From: Symbiodinium microadriaticum
Taxonomy: Eukaryota > Sar > Dinophyceae > Suessiales > Symbiodiniaceae
Assembly (NCBI GenBank): GCA_001939145.1
Contig: LSRX01000593.1
Coordinates: 63,301 to 127,300, forward strand
Direction of reading: 5' to 3'
DNA: 64,000 nucleotides
Shown: positions 15,956-27,370 of the stretch, piece after piece
Layout: each line of letters opens with the position of its first letter
Position numbering within the stretch: position 1 is the first letter of the stretch
The notes under the pieces: generated by a model
Seen by the model: the letters and a program-made list of their open reading frames with translations, nothing else
Told to the model about the DNA's origin: nothing
Database searches by the model: none
Position numbers and translations under genes: made by a program

Positions 15956-16582
15956 AGACGACGACGACGACGACGACAACTGCTGAACCTTTCAGTACGT
16001 CGGTTTCAGTACATCGACTACGACGACGACGACGACCACGACGCCGACGACTAGCACTACAACTGCGATTATTACTATTACTAGTACCAGAACTAGCTCT
16101 GCTCAAGTTCTAGTACTTGTAGTGGTATTGTTATCGATACCGATACCGATGCTGATTCTGATACTGATAAGAACAATTAGTGTTTGTATCAAGACTCATG
16201 CGATTACTAGTTTTGCTACAGCACAAACGACGACAACGACGACTACGACGACGACGAAGACCGGTAGATAACAGTGTTGTCTTGGTCATGGATGTGTGGT
16301 CTGGGCGGATGTGAATATGGGTGCTGACACGGATTGAGTTCGGGTGAAAGTCGTTATGGATTCCGACATGGATTCGCTGATACTTTTGTTTACTTCGAGT
16401 ATCAGAGTTTGCAAGTTGTGCATGCTGATCACCTGGCGTCGAGTTTACGCTTTCGCTTCCCTCAGGGCTGAAGTAGCGTTCGGGACAGGGATCTTGTCTG
16501 TTTGACTGTTTGACGGCCAGCCTCCGCAATCTAGAAGCAGGCATGTTGTATACTCCAAAGCCAGTAGCGGCCACCTGCGCAG
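14267..16582. other. Non-genic; contains a large CTA/CGA triplet repeat
   Basis: The 14.3-15.7 kb part has only weak open frames with no recognisable motif. At 15800-16260 lie CTA, CCACTA, CGA and GAC triplet arrays. These generate poly-Leu/Pro or poly-Val frames that are not genes. Confidence 0.5.
15805..16260. repeat. Triplet microsatellite tract (CTA, ACC, CGA)
   Basis: Successive arrays of ACTAGT-like, CCACTA, CTA and GACGAC units. Reading frames through it are homopolymeric and reflect the repeat only. Confidence 0.85.
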
Positions 16583-16643
16583 GGCCTGTTGAAAATTCAC
16601 TTCATCAACGCGCCCAAAGTTTCCAAAGGCTTGGAGAACAAAG
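16583..16643 (+). CDS. Exon-like island (20 codons)
   Basis: Preceded by GCGCAG and followed by a GC donor (AAAG|GCGGGT). It encodes GLLKIHFINAPKVSKGLENK. The INAPK core weakly resembles the phrase around NaP in CRAL-TRIO/Sec14 lipid-binding domains, but this is too short to assign. A CCCTAAA block follows about 30 bp downstream. Confidence 0.38.
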
Positions 16644-18438
16644 GCGGGTGCTCTTGATTTGACGGTGTAAAAACCCTGAACCCTAAACCCTAAACCCTGA
16701 ACCCTCAGCCCTACACCCTGCAGGGTTCAGGCCTTGGGTGTAGGTTGCAGCGAGCTCCAGGTGCTCAGCATCTCGCGGCACCTTTTTGGACGATCAGGGG
16801 TATTCATAAGCAAAGCTCTAAGCACCTTAGCTAGGGTTGTGAGTAATCATTATTTTAGTTTCCTGGTACATAGCCCTAGATTGCCAAGTCCCGTGATCTT
16901 GTTTAGCAATCAGGAGGGACGGATTTCGCAGCGTTCTTCATCGCCTCGACGAGTTGCGCGGCCATGAAACTAGAAAACAAGCCATCGAAGGGAGCATGAA
17001 GCTTTAAACTGCATTCCTAATGTCTCGTCTCTCATCCAGCGATCTCCAGGCATCCGGAAGTGCAAGTGCTATTCCGCGGAAGACAGAGACATCGCCGATT
17101 CAAAGCCCTGAGTCTCAACTTTTTTGCATCGCAGCCGGTATCTCGAATCCTCAGCTGGGCCGCTCCAACCCAGCGACCCCTTTGCGTTCGTGATCTGAAC
17201 CCCTTAGAAGCCGTCAGAGCAACCTTGCCAAATGCCCGTAGACCACACTCCTTGAAGGATTCTCACTTAACGGGTTTGATACAAGCAGTAATCGAAAAGA
17301 CTGGGTTCTCGTTATGAGTTTAACTTACGTTTCCATACCAAAGAAACCCTAAACCCTAAACCCCATAGTATTTTACTATTAGATCCCATTATTATGGTAA
17401 CTTAACCCAAACTCCCCTAAGAAGAGCCCAGCAAAGGCTGCTCTAAAGGGCCCCCTTTCAAGGCCCGCCTTGCCGAGAGCACCGCTGACCATTTGCATGG
17501 GCGCTCGAGGCTCCGACCAGGCCGCCGGCCGAGCGTCCCGTCAGAACGGTGAGGGAGGGTAAAGCCTCCCGGTATACGGGGACGGAAATGATTCGGCTAC
17601 GCCTCACACAATACGGACGTCAGTCCGAAAAAGTAGGACCCCACAATCCCTCACCATTGGCGTCTTTGTGTCCTGGGGGGGGGGGTCTGGGGGGGTCCCC
17701 AGGTCTGGGGCCCCAGGCTGGCAGATTGGCTGCGTAAAGGTCTGGGGCCCCAGGCTGGCCTTTCTGGCTCTCCCTGCCTGCCCGTACCCTCTTCTCGAAA
17801 AGTCGTCCTGCTTGCTATGCTTTCGAGCAACCCTGACAGGGTGCGAGCAGCGAAGTATGTGTTGGGAACCCTGACTTGTCGTCGAGCGGCCGGCACAGGC
17901 CGCGAGGACCCACAGCCCGACAGTAATCCATTTCAGCTCCGTTTTGCTGTGAAACGCACATTTTATGCAGAGCTGCGACGGGAAACAGAGAGCAAGAAAG
18001 CCCCCCTTGAGGGGGGTTGGGGGGTGAGCCCTGAGCCCTGGTTGAGGATAGTTGGGGTGGTTGGGGCGGGACTACATGCTGACGCAAGCGCGCGATTAGT
18101 GGGTGCGCCCCTATTCCTAAAGCAAAAGGCGCACCCACCGCGCGCACACTGTCTACACACCCTAAACCCTAGACCCGAAACCCTCAACCCTCAAACCCTA
18201 AGCCCCAAACCCGAAACCCTCGCTCCCCAAAGACCCCTCTGCCAGGACCCACTCGGAAGGCGAAACCCGATCCCAGGGCCAAGCCGGAGCCGAAACCCGA
18301 TGCGAAGACCCTGATGAGCCCTGGCGCGGGGGGGTTCTAGTAGGGTTTAGGGTTTAGGGTTTAGGGATTTGGGTTTAGGGTTTAGGGTTTAGGGTTCCTT
18401 CTTTTGAAGGGGGCTTCTATATAGGGTTCTACGCGAAT
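16644..18438. other. Non-genic stretch with small telomere-like blocks and a GC-rich direct repeat
   Basis: CCCTAAA blocks occur at about 16675-16710, 17343-17362 and 18160-18210. A 22-bp GC-rich unit containing CTGGGGCCCCAG is present twice (17701-17722, 17738-17759) beside a poly-G run. TTTAGGG array at 18341-18395. No gene is supported. Confidence 0.5.
18341..18395. repeat. TTTAGGG array
   Basis: About seven heptamers in G-rich orientation, upstream of the island at 18439. Confidence 0.8.
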
Positions 18439-18513
18439 ATGAGTGAGAGACATTTCTCGTTTCTTGCATGGGATGACCGAGGAAGGCCGATCTGGAGGCT
18501 GCCAAAGACAAAG
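18439..18513 (+). CDS. Exon-like island with possible ATG start
   Basis: Open frame MSERHFSFLAWDDRGRPIWR followed by LPKTK. It then meets AAG|GCGGGC, a GC donor of the same form as at 16644. If unspliced, the frame ends at 18528 in a TAG supplied by the first TTTAGGG unit of the next array. The family is not recognised. It could be an internal exon rather than a first exon. Confidence 0.35.
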
Positions 18514-18523
18514 GCGGGCATTG

Positions 18524-18574
18524 TTTAGGGTTTAGGGTTTAGGGTTTGGCGTTTATGGTTTAGGGTTTAGGGTA
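18524..18574. repeat. TTTAGGG array downstream of an exon-like island
   Basis: Six or seven heptamers with one variant (TTTGGCG). They start within the extended frame of the island. Confidence 0.8.
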
Positions 18575-20222
18575 CGGGAGAGGACTCGACAACCATTGGC
18601 TGAAAGATCGTTGGGGGTTCGGTGACAGCTGTCACTCAGCATTCCTCATCACCACTGCCGCTACAACAGTTACCTCCGCAACTGCCACCATCATCAGCAT
18701 GACCGCCGTCGTCATCATCATCATTATCATCATCACTCTCATCACCATCATGCCAGCAGAAGCATCACCGGTTGTCGCCCTGTTATTGATCTTGCTGCGG
18801 CTTCTACAGTTGCTGCAGTCGTGGTGGAGGTTCGTGTGCGTAGCGTGTTTTTTCCTGCTTCCTGTGCTTGCAGGATGTCCGTTGTCATGCTGGTTTAGGG
18901 TTTAGGGTGTTCGCAGAGATTTTAAGCTGTGATGTGGCAATCAATTCTGACCGTGCTCTGAAGTGTGTCGCCTACCCTTGCTCCTCCCCCAAACGAGAGC
19001 TGTCTGGCATCTTCATGCTGGTACAGCCAAACATATCGCGTCTGAGCAGCTCAGCCAAGTCTTGTTTCCCCTGAGTTTTAGTGTTCATGCCAGGGGAGGT
19101 CACACAGGATCCCGCTCATTCGCGCTTGTTCGCAGCTTCGTCTTCCACAGTATGACAAAACCGGGGGTTGCAGGGAGAGGTCCTTGTGTTAGAAACTCGC
19201 GGCCCGGGTTTTTTGTTTCCACAGGACACCAGTAAGTTCGAAAAGTGTGCCCCATGTTGCCATACTCCAGAGTCCCCACGGCCCCGGTGGCCCGAAGCCT
19301 GGAATCCCGAAGCACCTTCGCCCAGTGGCCCCGTTCCCGACGTCCCGCCCTCGGCTGCATCCAGGACTCGTTGTGCTTAAGATGAGCTCTCCGTACTGAC
19401 AGAGCCGCAAATAGAGAGTAGGCTCTGTCGTCTGGCTCTGTGTGTTGTGATCCGCATTTGTGCGTCATCGTGGCTTGTCAGGTGCCAAGGTGGGTTGAGT
19501 CTGTCAGGTTGCTCGAGCAGACCGCACCTTAAATTCAAAATAATGCACAAAGCCGAACCCTTTCAGTCGTACTGCAGAGTATCACTGCAGTCCTCTTAGG
19601 ATTCCTAGGCAGGAGCAGGCGAGATTGCCCTTGGCCTCGGAGTTCAAGTTTCGGTGTATTACGAACGCCTTCCACATGTCTGCAAGTCTTCGGGGGGCAT
19701 TGATTATCCGGCACCATGCACCCTACTCCTGTTGCGACGACGACGATTACGACTACTGCTGCTGTTCGACGACGACGACGACTACGACTACTGTGCTGCG
19801 ACTGCTACTGCGACCGCGGCTGCGACTGCTATTGCGGCTGCTACTGCGACTGCTACTGCGACTGGCGACTGACTGCTACTGCTACTGCGGCTGCGACTGC
19901 TACTGCCACTGCTGCTGGTGCTGCTACTGCTAACGCTACTGCTACTGCTACAGCTCTCCAGCTCCTGTTCAGGCTCCTGCTTCTGCTCCTACTGCTGCTG
20001 CTTCTGCTGCTGCTGCTGCGAGTGCCATCATCACTGCCACTCTCACCACTACCAATATCACTACGCCGACGACAACGACGACTGCTCTTCTCTTTGCTGC
20101 CGCTATTTGTCATCATCCACTCTCAAACCGGGCCTTTCAGGTTCGCGCGAAGCTCAGGAGCCGAGACGGGAGGGCTTCTGCCGCAGTGTGAGGATGAGGG
20201 AAGGAACATGTCCTAACCTACG
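18575..20222. other. Non-genic; triplet repeat tract at 19734-20065
   Basis: ATC-rich repeat at about 18650-18760. GAC/ACT/GCT triplets at 19734-20065 produce Thr/Ala or Cys/Tyr-rich frames. The remainder shows no supported gene. Confidence 0.5.
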
Positions 20223-20319
20223 GTTGACGATATCAATCCTGCATGGCGCATAATAAGGAATGTACCGTAACTCCCATAGTTGAGGGCCCTTAAGGTAATG
20301 CAGGATGTATATCATCAAC
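20223..20319. mobile_element. 97-bp MITE-like element, family A (copy 1)
   Basis: Starts GTTGACGATATCAATCCTGC and ends in the imperfect inverted complement (ATATCATCAAC). It contains a central GGGCCCTTAAGG-like core shared with the other copies. Length is exactly 97 bp, as in copies at 38076, 46732 and 50134. Confidence 0.65.
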
Positions 20320-21279
20320 AGTAGCAGCTTTCTCAGGGAGCGGTGTTGTAGGGACCCTTACAGTCGGGATGCTACTATGCATGCAAGCTTGAAATGAAGG
20401 GTCCCATGCGCATGTCTCGCAGACACCAGACAGGGCCGAAGAAGCGTGTCGAAGCGAAACCTAGTAGGATCCCAGATGTCCAGAGCTCGCGAAGCCAAAG
20501 CTTCTCTCTTCAAAGAGTCTTGATCTACGATTCAATCTGAAAGTTCCCCAGCAGGCCCCCCTAAAAACCCGAAACCCAGGCCCTTTCACCGTCTTGTTAT
20601 TGAAGAGCCCGGCAGTTAGCATGAAGCGCCGAGTGGATGCGGAGAGGCGCGGATTCTCCCAAACTGCCCAGATCGATGGCAGGCGCCGTCTCTCGGGGCT
20701 TCTTCGGGTCCGGGGATCGATGGCAGGTCCGGGGCTCGGGTTGTGGGGGTTTAGGGCTTGGGGCTCGGGTTTTAGGGGTTTAGGGTTTAGGGCTCGGGTT
20801 TAGGGGTTTAGGGTTTAGGGTTGAGGGCTCGGGTTTCAGGGTTTAGGGTTTAGGGCTCGGGTTTTGACGCTTGGCTCGAGTACGTATTTCAGGCACGTGG
20901 CATCGGGTGGCGCTTTCATGTTCAGACACAGATTGCCCCTTACATGGGACACGAAGGCGGCGTGTCATCGCCTCCGATACCCCACCCAGTGGCACTCCAG
21001 CAGCCAAACCTGGGCAGCCGATCATGGAATTCTGCAAAGCCTGGAGGCCTCCTGAGCCATCTGAGAAGACCACTCAAAACCCGAAACCCTTAAACCGTAA
21101 AACCCCACAGCCTACATCCTAAAGCCTACAACAGGCCGAAGGCCCATAAATCCTGAGCATGAATGTCTCCGACCCGCGAGCTCGACTTTCGGTGGCTCCT
21201 GGTCCACCCCCTTGTTGCCCAAATAAAGCATTACTGACCCCACAAGTGGGGTACTACGACAGATTCCTACAGCCCATAG
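20320..21279. other. Non-genic; degenerate TTTAGGG array at 20747-20865
   Basis: The array alternates TTTAGGG with GGCTCGGG variants, forming a higher-order pattern. A GATCGATGGCAGG segment is repeated at about 20672 and 20716. No gene is supported. Confidence 0.5.
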
Positions 21280-22515
21280 AGCCTATCTTATATGATACTG
21301 TATACTATATGTTATGATATGCTATGTTATGTTGCTCTTTAATACACTATTAGTATTTCAAATATTATGTTATGTTATCACACATGACATTCCATTCTGG
21401 TTTGATGTAATAGTATGGTTTGTTATGTTATGTTCGACTTAATCATATTCAATGTTTTAATCGTAATCGTATGTCATATCCTCTTGTAGCATGCCATAAT
21501 GTAGTGTATCACATCGTGTTACGTTCCTACTGTCTTGTATTACATTATTTCATGCTGGTTTACATTTTACGCCGTACTATATGTTGTTCTTATCACCTTC
21601 CATTACGGTACCTTATGTTTCATTCTACTGCATTAAATGGTCTTGTATTGTAATATTATGGTCCTTTATATACTACATTGTAATATACAACATACTGTTT
21701 CAGTATTTGGTACTACATTTCATCAGATTGTACTATATCTTTCCGCATGATATTATGTTATAACATGGTAAATACGTATTGTGTAATGTGTTTTGTGGTT
21801 TCGTGTTGTATTGTGTCTCACTGTAGGATGTTGTGGTGTACTGCGTCGTATTATACTGTATCATTTATGTTATATTATGCTGTATTAGAGTATGCAGTAT
21901 GGTGTCATATAATGTTACATGCTGATATTACACTATATAGTACTACACTCCAGTTTACTATGGCATTGTACATTTAGGTTATAGCATAATGTATTTTGTG
22001 TTACTATGTTTCATGATGTTTTCTCAATTGTTATATGGCCTATCAAGTTATATGATACTACTTTATACCTTGCCGTACTATACTACAGTATATCCAGACA
22101 TGTTATACTATGTATATTGTATTTAATTCTTATTACATCATGTTTGGTATAGCATGTTACTTCACATTATGTTCTTACATGCGTCATATTATACTATCTT
22201 GTGTGATAACATATTACATGACACTATATTTTCATATTCTCTTAGATTGAAATACAGAGTACCAAATCATTATTTTACTGCGTCCCATGACTGTGTAGTG
22301 TATCACATTCCTTTATAGCTGTGCGTTGTTTGCCATAGCTTTAAGCTATTTTACAAGCTTGTTATAACCTAGTGAAGCTAAGTATATTAAATCATTGCAG
22401 CATTTTGGTAACATGCCAGTGCTTATGGTACAAATGTTCGAGTTCATTGTAACATATTGCAGCATGTTACAAAATACTGCAGCTTATAACAGCATATGGT
22501 AGTATACTAGCTTCG
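21280..22515. other. AT-rich island of TATGTTATG-like sequence
   Basis: About 1.2 kb that is markedly AT-rich against a GC-rich surround. It is made of diverged TATGTTAT/TACTATA words without a strict period. Open frames in it are rich in Tyr, Cys, Val and Ile and lack protein features. Similar smaller islands lie at 23930-24240, 52925-53060, 55360-55510 and 55640-55760. Confidence 0.7.
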
Positions 22516-24641
22516 AGACCCACCCTAAAGCCCTAAACCCTAAACCCTAAAAGCCCTGCCAGTTGGACCCTTGGGCTCCTTGCACTCATCTCAGCTTCGA
22601 TGCGTCGCTTGCGTGCCACGTCTGTTAAGGGCCTGCACTCGTTGCAGCATCTGAAAGACGAGGGATTTCGTTTGAACCTAAACCCTAAACCCGAGCCGTA
22701 GACTCTCAGATCTCACAAGAGCGTCTGCAAAGCACAATCAAGGCCTCGAGCCGTAGAGACGCCGGAAAGCAGGTTTTGCAGGGGAGCATCTGTTTAGGGT
22801 CTCTTAATGCTCCGAAAGCTCTGGTGATGGGTGTAGATGGGCCGGATTTCAAGAGCTGTCAGACAGGTCTTGTCAGAAAGGTGAAGGTGCATACACGAGC
22901 CCTAGTAGCCAGGTCGAAATACACAACTCGTCATAGCATGCCTTTAGTATCCCCAGAGAAGCACGCCCCAAAACCCTCTTCGAATCATTAAGGCCCCGAT
23001 TGCACAGCCCCTACAAAGCGCAAGCCATGCATCTCCCAGTTTGCCCAGGCCGTCCCGTGCACGGAAGGTCCCCGAAGAGACGGAAGGTTCGTCTCCCTGG
23101 AGAAACCGGGGATTTAGTAAGGCTACAGGTACCGTGACTGGGGTTTTGGGTGTGCTTTAAATGTCGTCACCAACTAGCAGGTCCAAATGACCCTTTAAAG
23201 TGCCATCCGTGCGATTCAGGGCCGTGGTTTGTGTTGGTTGGTCCTTTCCTGTTTTTGCCTTAGGGTCCTCAACAGAGCCTTTGAAAAGCTCTGCATGTGA
23301 TCTCTAACTGACCTTTAGTTCTGCTCATGTTTGGCCAAGCTCCTATCGCTCCCACAACCCTAAACCCTAAACCCTAAAGCCAGTTTCGGTTGGATCGGCA
23401 CGCCTGTGTATCGACTATAGCTGCCGGGCTGGCAGAGCTGTGGGTTGCAGGACGTACACATTGCAAGCACGAGCAGGTTCAAGGTGAGGGTAGCTGTGGG
23501 CTTCCAGCGGGAGGTTGCATTTCTCTTCGAATATTCTGCGTGTCGAGAGGTTGCTGAAACGTTAGATGGCTCCGACAAAGACGCTTTACGGCTCGCACTT
23601 GCACTTCACATTTTGCCTGCAACATTTCTGCAGGTGCCAGCCGAAACCACTGCGTCCAAAGAACGCAAAGTGGGCCTTTGCACCTTCGTAGGCATCCCGC
23701 GGACCCTGAAGAACCAAACCTTCAGAGGTTTATTGTCGCTTCGGGCCTCCCTGGGGGGAAACTGAAGCCCAAAGGCGCAAACCTCGCCGCAGCCGGTGCT
23801 CCCGGCAAGAAGTCTCCCGGTTCGAAGTCTCCGAAGTCTCCGAAGCCTGGAGCTCAGCAGCTTCGGGGCACCGGAGGGGGACCGGAGGGTGCTGTCCCGC
23901 AGCCCCTTTGTAGTGTGTTGGGATATACTCTATGACTCTATGATATATAAATTGTTGCAATATGGTAGAATGTGTAACATACTGGAAAGTGCTATAGCAT
24001 ATTGCAACGCGCTAACATCCATTGCAGTACAACGCACCAGTTTGCAATGTATTATCAACTATTCAACGGTGTGAACGTGTACATACATATATAGTAACAG
24101 AAATAAAAATAATCATGATCAATAATTACAATAGTCATACTTATATCTTATGATCCTTTACCAATTACAATGTATAGTGCCATACTTTAAATATGTAATA
24201 CAATGGAATGTCTTAACATACATGATGATATGTTCTAATTGCCAGAACGCATCACCATATAAAGCACGAGGTCTCGAGTCTTGCAGTTGCTTTAATCCTC
24301 GAGGTTTTTGGGAAGCACCGGGTGCTGATCATGTGTTGACTAGCTGTTCAAGTTTAGGGTTTAGGGTATGCTACATATGTAATTGTATAAGCAAGTAGCC
24401 GGAATTAATATCTGCTTGAGGGGGGAGGGAGGGGTTGCAGTACTGAGCCCTGATATTTTGAGGGCAGTTCGGTTTGCACCGTGTATGCCGATGTTTCATG
24501 TGCATCAGCGCTGCATTGTGGGAGATCAGAGATATGGTCATTCTTTTTCGAAATGTCGGAAAACGCCTGGTTTTTGCACTGTCACCCGGTGTTGTGGATT
24601 CTACTGTAGACCCTAAAGACCCTAATTTGGATTGAAAGTAG
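22516..24641. other. Non-genic mosaic with weak coding-like patches
   Basis: Short CCCTAAA blocks occur at 22523-22550, 22676-22690 and 23356-23380. An open frame on the plus strand (23445-23765) and a Lys/Pro/Ser patch (about 23765-23880, GKKSPGSKSPKSPKPG) look mildly protein-like but have no clear splice boundaries. An AT-rich island follows at 23930-24240. Confidence 0.4.
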
Positions 24642-24884
24642 CACTGGCGAGCATACCGAAAGTACCACGGCTGTCACACGAAACAGGGCTACATATACGA
24701 TGGAGAATCTGCTGAAGCGACCCGTCGTGTGATATGACATGGATGACATGATATGACATGACACGATATGATATGACATGAATTGACATATGATGATGTC
24801 ATCTGGCATGTCACACGACGGGTTGCTTTGGTAGATTCCCAATCCCGTGCGACTGGCGCGGTACTTTCGGTATGCTCGCCAGTG
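24642..24884. mobile_element. 243-bp inverted-repeat element (family C)
   Basis: A perfect 25-bp terminal inverted repeat begins CACTGGCGAGCATACCGAAA at the left and is mirrored at the right. It continues imperfectly for another 14 bp. A nested inner inverted repeat (CCCGTCGTGTGA at about 24721 and its complement at about 24813) surrounds an ATGACATGATATGACATG-like core. There is no coding capacity. It is either a non-autonomous foldback element or a hairpin. The target duplication is not certain; TAG occurs just outside both ends. Confidence 0.65.
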
Positions 24885-26809
24885 TTAGTTTGACTCTACT
24901 ACTTCTTTTAAGACCTAAGAGCCTCATCCTTTTTGTATCCTGAAACACAGAACGTCACCCCCCCACCCCCGCCCCCGCACCTTCGAGAAGAAGCCAAAAC
25001 AAGGCACAGAAACCCGACCGCATGCATACATATGCATAAATACGAGCACATGAACAAACAAACTAACTAATAACTGTATACACATGAAAGTATGCACTTC
25101 TACACATATAACCTGTAATATCGTATAACAGCCTTAAACGGGCTTAGGGTTTAGGGTATGGGGTATATAGTCTGTATCGTATAACAGTGCATTACACTGG
25201 TATAGAAACCGGCCATTGATCCTCCAATCCCAGTAAGCTCATGTTCCGGAGTTCTCCAGTCGATAGGGGTTTCAGGGTGTAGGGTTGCTAGGTAACCTGC
25301 CACTTCTAAGGATTGCAAGGTCCTGTAGGCACAATCCCGAAGCCCCTAACCTCCCTACAGTTTGTGAACACAAGAACTCACTAACGCCGTCACCCCCCAA
25401 GGCCCGTAAAACGCCTCCTTCTGTACCCGTAAGCCTTCCAGTTTCGGACCCAAACACCTGTTTGCCTAAACGCAACCCCCGACCCCTCTTTTTCACCTTT
25501 CTCAGCCAGCTTTGGCCTTCTGACTTCGGGGTATCCGGCAAGGAGGCCCTAAACCCTAAAGCCCTAAACCCTGAAGCCCTAAAGCCCTAAAGCCCTAAAC
25601 ACTTAAACTTAAACCCTAAAGCCCTAAAGCCCTAAAGCCCTAAAGCCCTAAAGCCCTGAGCTCTCGCTTCTCCGCACTGACAGGTCCCCGCCTGGGTCCA
25701 AAGCTGACCCGAAGGCACCGCCGTCCAAAAGCTTCTGCTTGTCCTATTTAGGGGGTTTAGGGCTTTAGGGAGTTTAGGGTTTTAGGGTTTGAGGGTTTTG
25801 GGGTTTTGGGGTTTTGGGGGTTTGGGTTTTAGGGTTTTAGGGTGTTCGGGTTTTAGGGTTTAGGGTTTAGGGCCGTTTAGAGATCAGGATCTAAGGGTTG
25901 CCGTAAGGGTTACTGCAAGGGTTAAGTAAAAGGGCTACTAGATCCCTGAAAGGGTGACCTTGAGGGTTGCTGTCAGGATTGCTATGGGTTGCACTTTTTT
26001 TGTTTTGCGCCTTTGCGTTGTGGCTTTTTGGATGTGCTTCAGCTCAGCTCTCTCGCTCTTGGATTTCATGGGGTCCTACAGCCTACGGTTCCCTCCTGTG
26101 ATGTGCGGGCATTGCCAAACGCTCCCTTAGGTTGAGGGGTAGCTTCATGGCTTTGGGGTCCTAACACTTCAGGGTTCTGTTTGAGGGTTTATCCACCAGC
26201 CGCGAAATTTCGTCTCCAGCGGTAGATTGAAAGCGCTCTGGTGCAGTCTGTAGCTACAAAGCCTTATTATAAGAGTTGTTGCGAAGAGGAGGTTTCTGGA
26301 AGGGGTGCTTTCAGCTCAGGAGGTCCTAACTTACAGATTCTTAGTCGTTTTTTTTTTTTTTCCGAGTTTTGTCGGTGTCTCCCAGGAGCCTGCGTCCACC
26401 CCCGTGAAGCGGAAGGTGGGTCCGGGAAGCTTCCCTGCGGTGTGGACTGTTGGGGAGTAGCAGCTCTTGTCGCTGATTGTAGTTGGGATCGGCTACGGCT
26501 GGGGAACGCTAAGCGGGGAGGTTAAAAGCACTTCAGAAGAGGCATTGGGCATTGAAGAGACGCCAGGAGGTAGCCAAACGAACCATGCAAGTCGAAGCCG
26601 TCAAGACGCATCTTACACAAAGCCCGAACTCTTTTGCCCAAGGCTCCACTCCTGGCCACGGATACCCACAAACACTGCACGACTTCTTCGAAGCCGCTAC
26701 CCTTCAAAGCAGCAGCCAAAGTGCAGGCGGACGGGCAGCCGGAGGCACCGCAGCACCAGCGTCTCGACAGTCTGGGTCTGTGTCTTGGTGTTATCTTCCT
26801 TGAAGCCAG
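24885..26809. other. Non-genic with two telomere-like arrays and a weak plus-strand coding patch
   Basis: An AAGCCCT-variant array (25548-25660) is followed by a TTTTAGGG/TTTGGGG array in the opposite orientation (25745-25875). At about 26567-26640, after CGCCAG, an open plus-strand stretch reads EVAKRTMQVEAVKTHLTQ and could be another exon island. The boundaries are uncertain. Confidence 0.4.
25548..25875. repeat. Opposed telomere-like arrays
   Basis: CCCTAAAG units (25548-25660), about 85 bp of unique DNA, then GGGTTTTAGGG/GGGGTTTT units (25745-25875) in inverse orientation. The left array is dominated by the 7-mer CCCTAAAG-type variant AAAGCCCT. Confidence 0.8.
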
Positions 26810-26873
26810 GAGAGCAAAGACACCAAGGAGAACAAGAAGGCAAAGAAGGAAAAGAGCAAGAGCAAAAGCTCAG
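26810..26873 (+). CDS. Lys-rich exon-like island (21 codons)
   Basis: A good pyrimidine tract leads to GCCAG at 26805-26809. The island encodes ESKDTKENKKAKKEKSKSKS and ends at TCAG|GACTGC, a possible GA donor. It is the first of four Lys/Glu/Asp-rich islands on the plus strand (with 30682, 31178 and 34314) that may belong to one gene. Charged low-complexity content prevents a family call. Confidence 0.38.
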
Positions 26874-27234
26874 GACTGCTTCCGCCTCATCTCTTGTCTG
26901 AAAATTGAGGGTTTTTTTTTTCACTTCTTGCTTGGGTTTCTAATGGCCAAAAATGAAAGGGTCCAAGCATAAGCCACTAGGAGCTCTAAGACAAAAGCCG
27001 AGCTACAAAAACCTGAAGCACCACCCCCACTCTACAATGCCACCTTGGGCTGTCTCTTTTTCGGGTCCTGAAGAGCCTAAACCCTAAACCCTGAACCCTA
27101 AACCCTCAACCCTACATCCCCGAAGCCCTAAATCCCCAAGGCCCAAGATGCGCAAAAAGCCGCTTTCCTGCTGCAGGCAACTCCGCGTCCTCTTCTCCCA
27201 GACGTGCGAAGGCGAATTCAGGTGCCTCCGGCCG

Positions 27235-27370
27235 AGCCCTAAACCCCAAAAGCCTTAAAAGGCCCTAAAGCCCTAAAGCCCTAAAAGGCCCTAAAGCCCT
27301 AAAAGGCCCTAGAGCCCTAAAAGGCCCTAAAGCCCTAAAGCCCTAAACCCCCTAAAGCCCTAAACCCTAG
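27235..27370. repeat. Variant telomere-like array (AAAGCCCT / AAAAGGCCCT)
   Basis: Units alternate between AAAGCCCT and AAAAGGCCCT. This suggests local tandem expansion of a mutated heptamer. Confidence 0.8.

Noticed and set aside
21420-21977. Tyr/Cys/Ile-rich ORFs resembling membrane proteins
   Set aside because: Composition follows the AT-rich TATGTTATG island; no hydrophobic-segment pattern beyond base composition.
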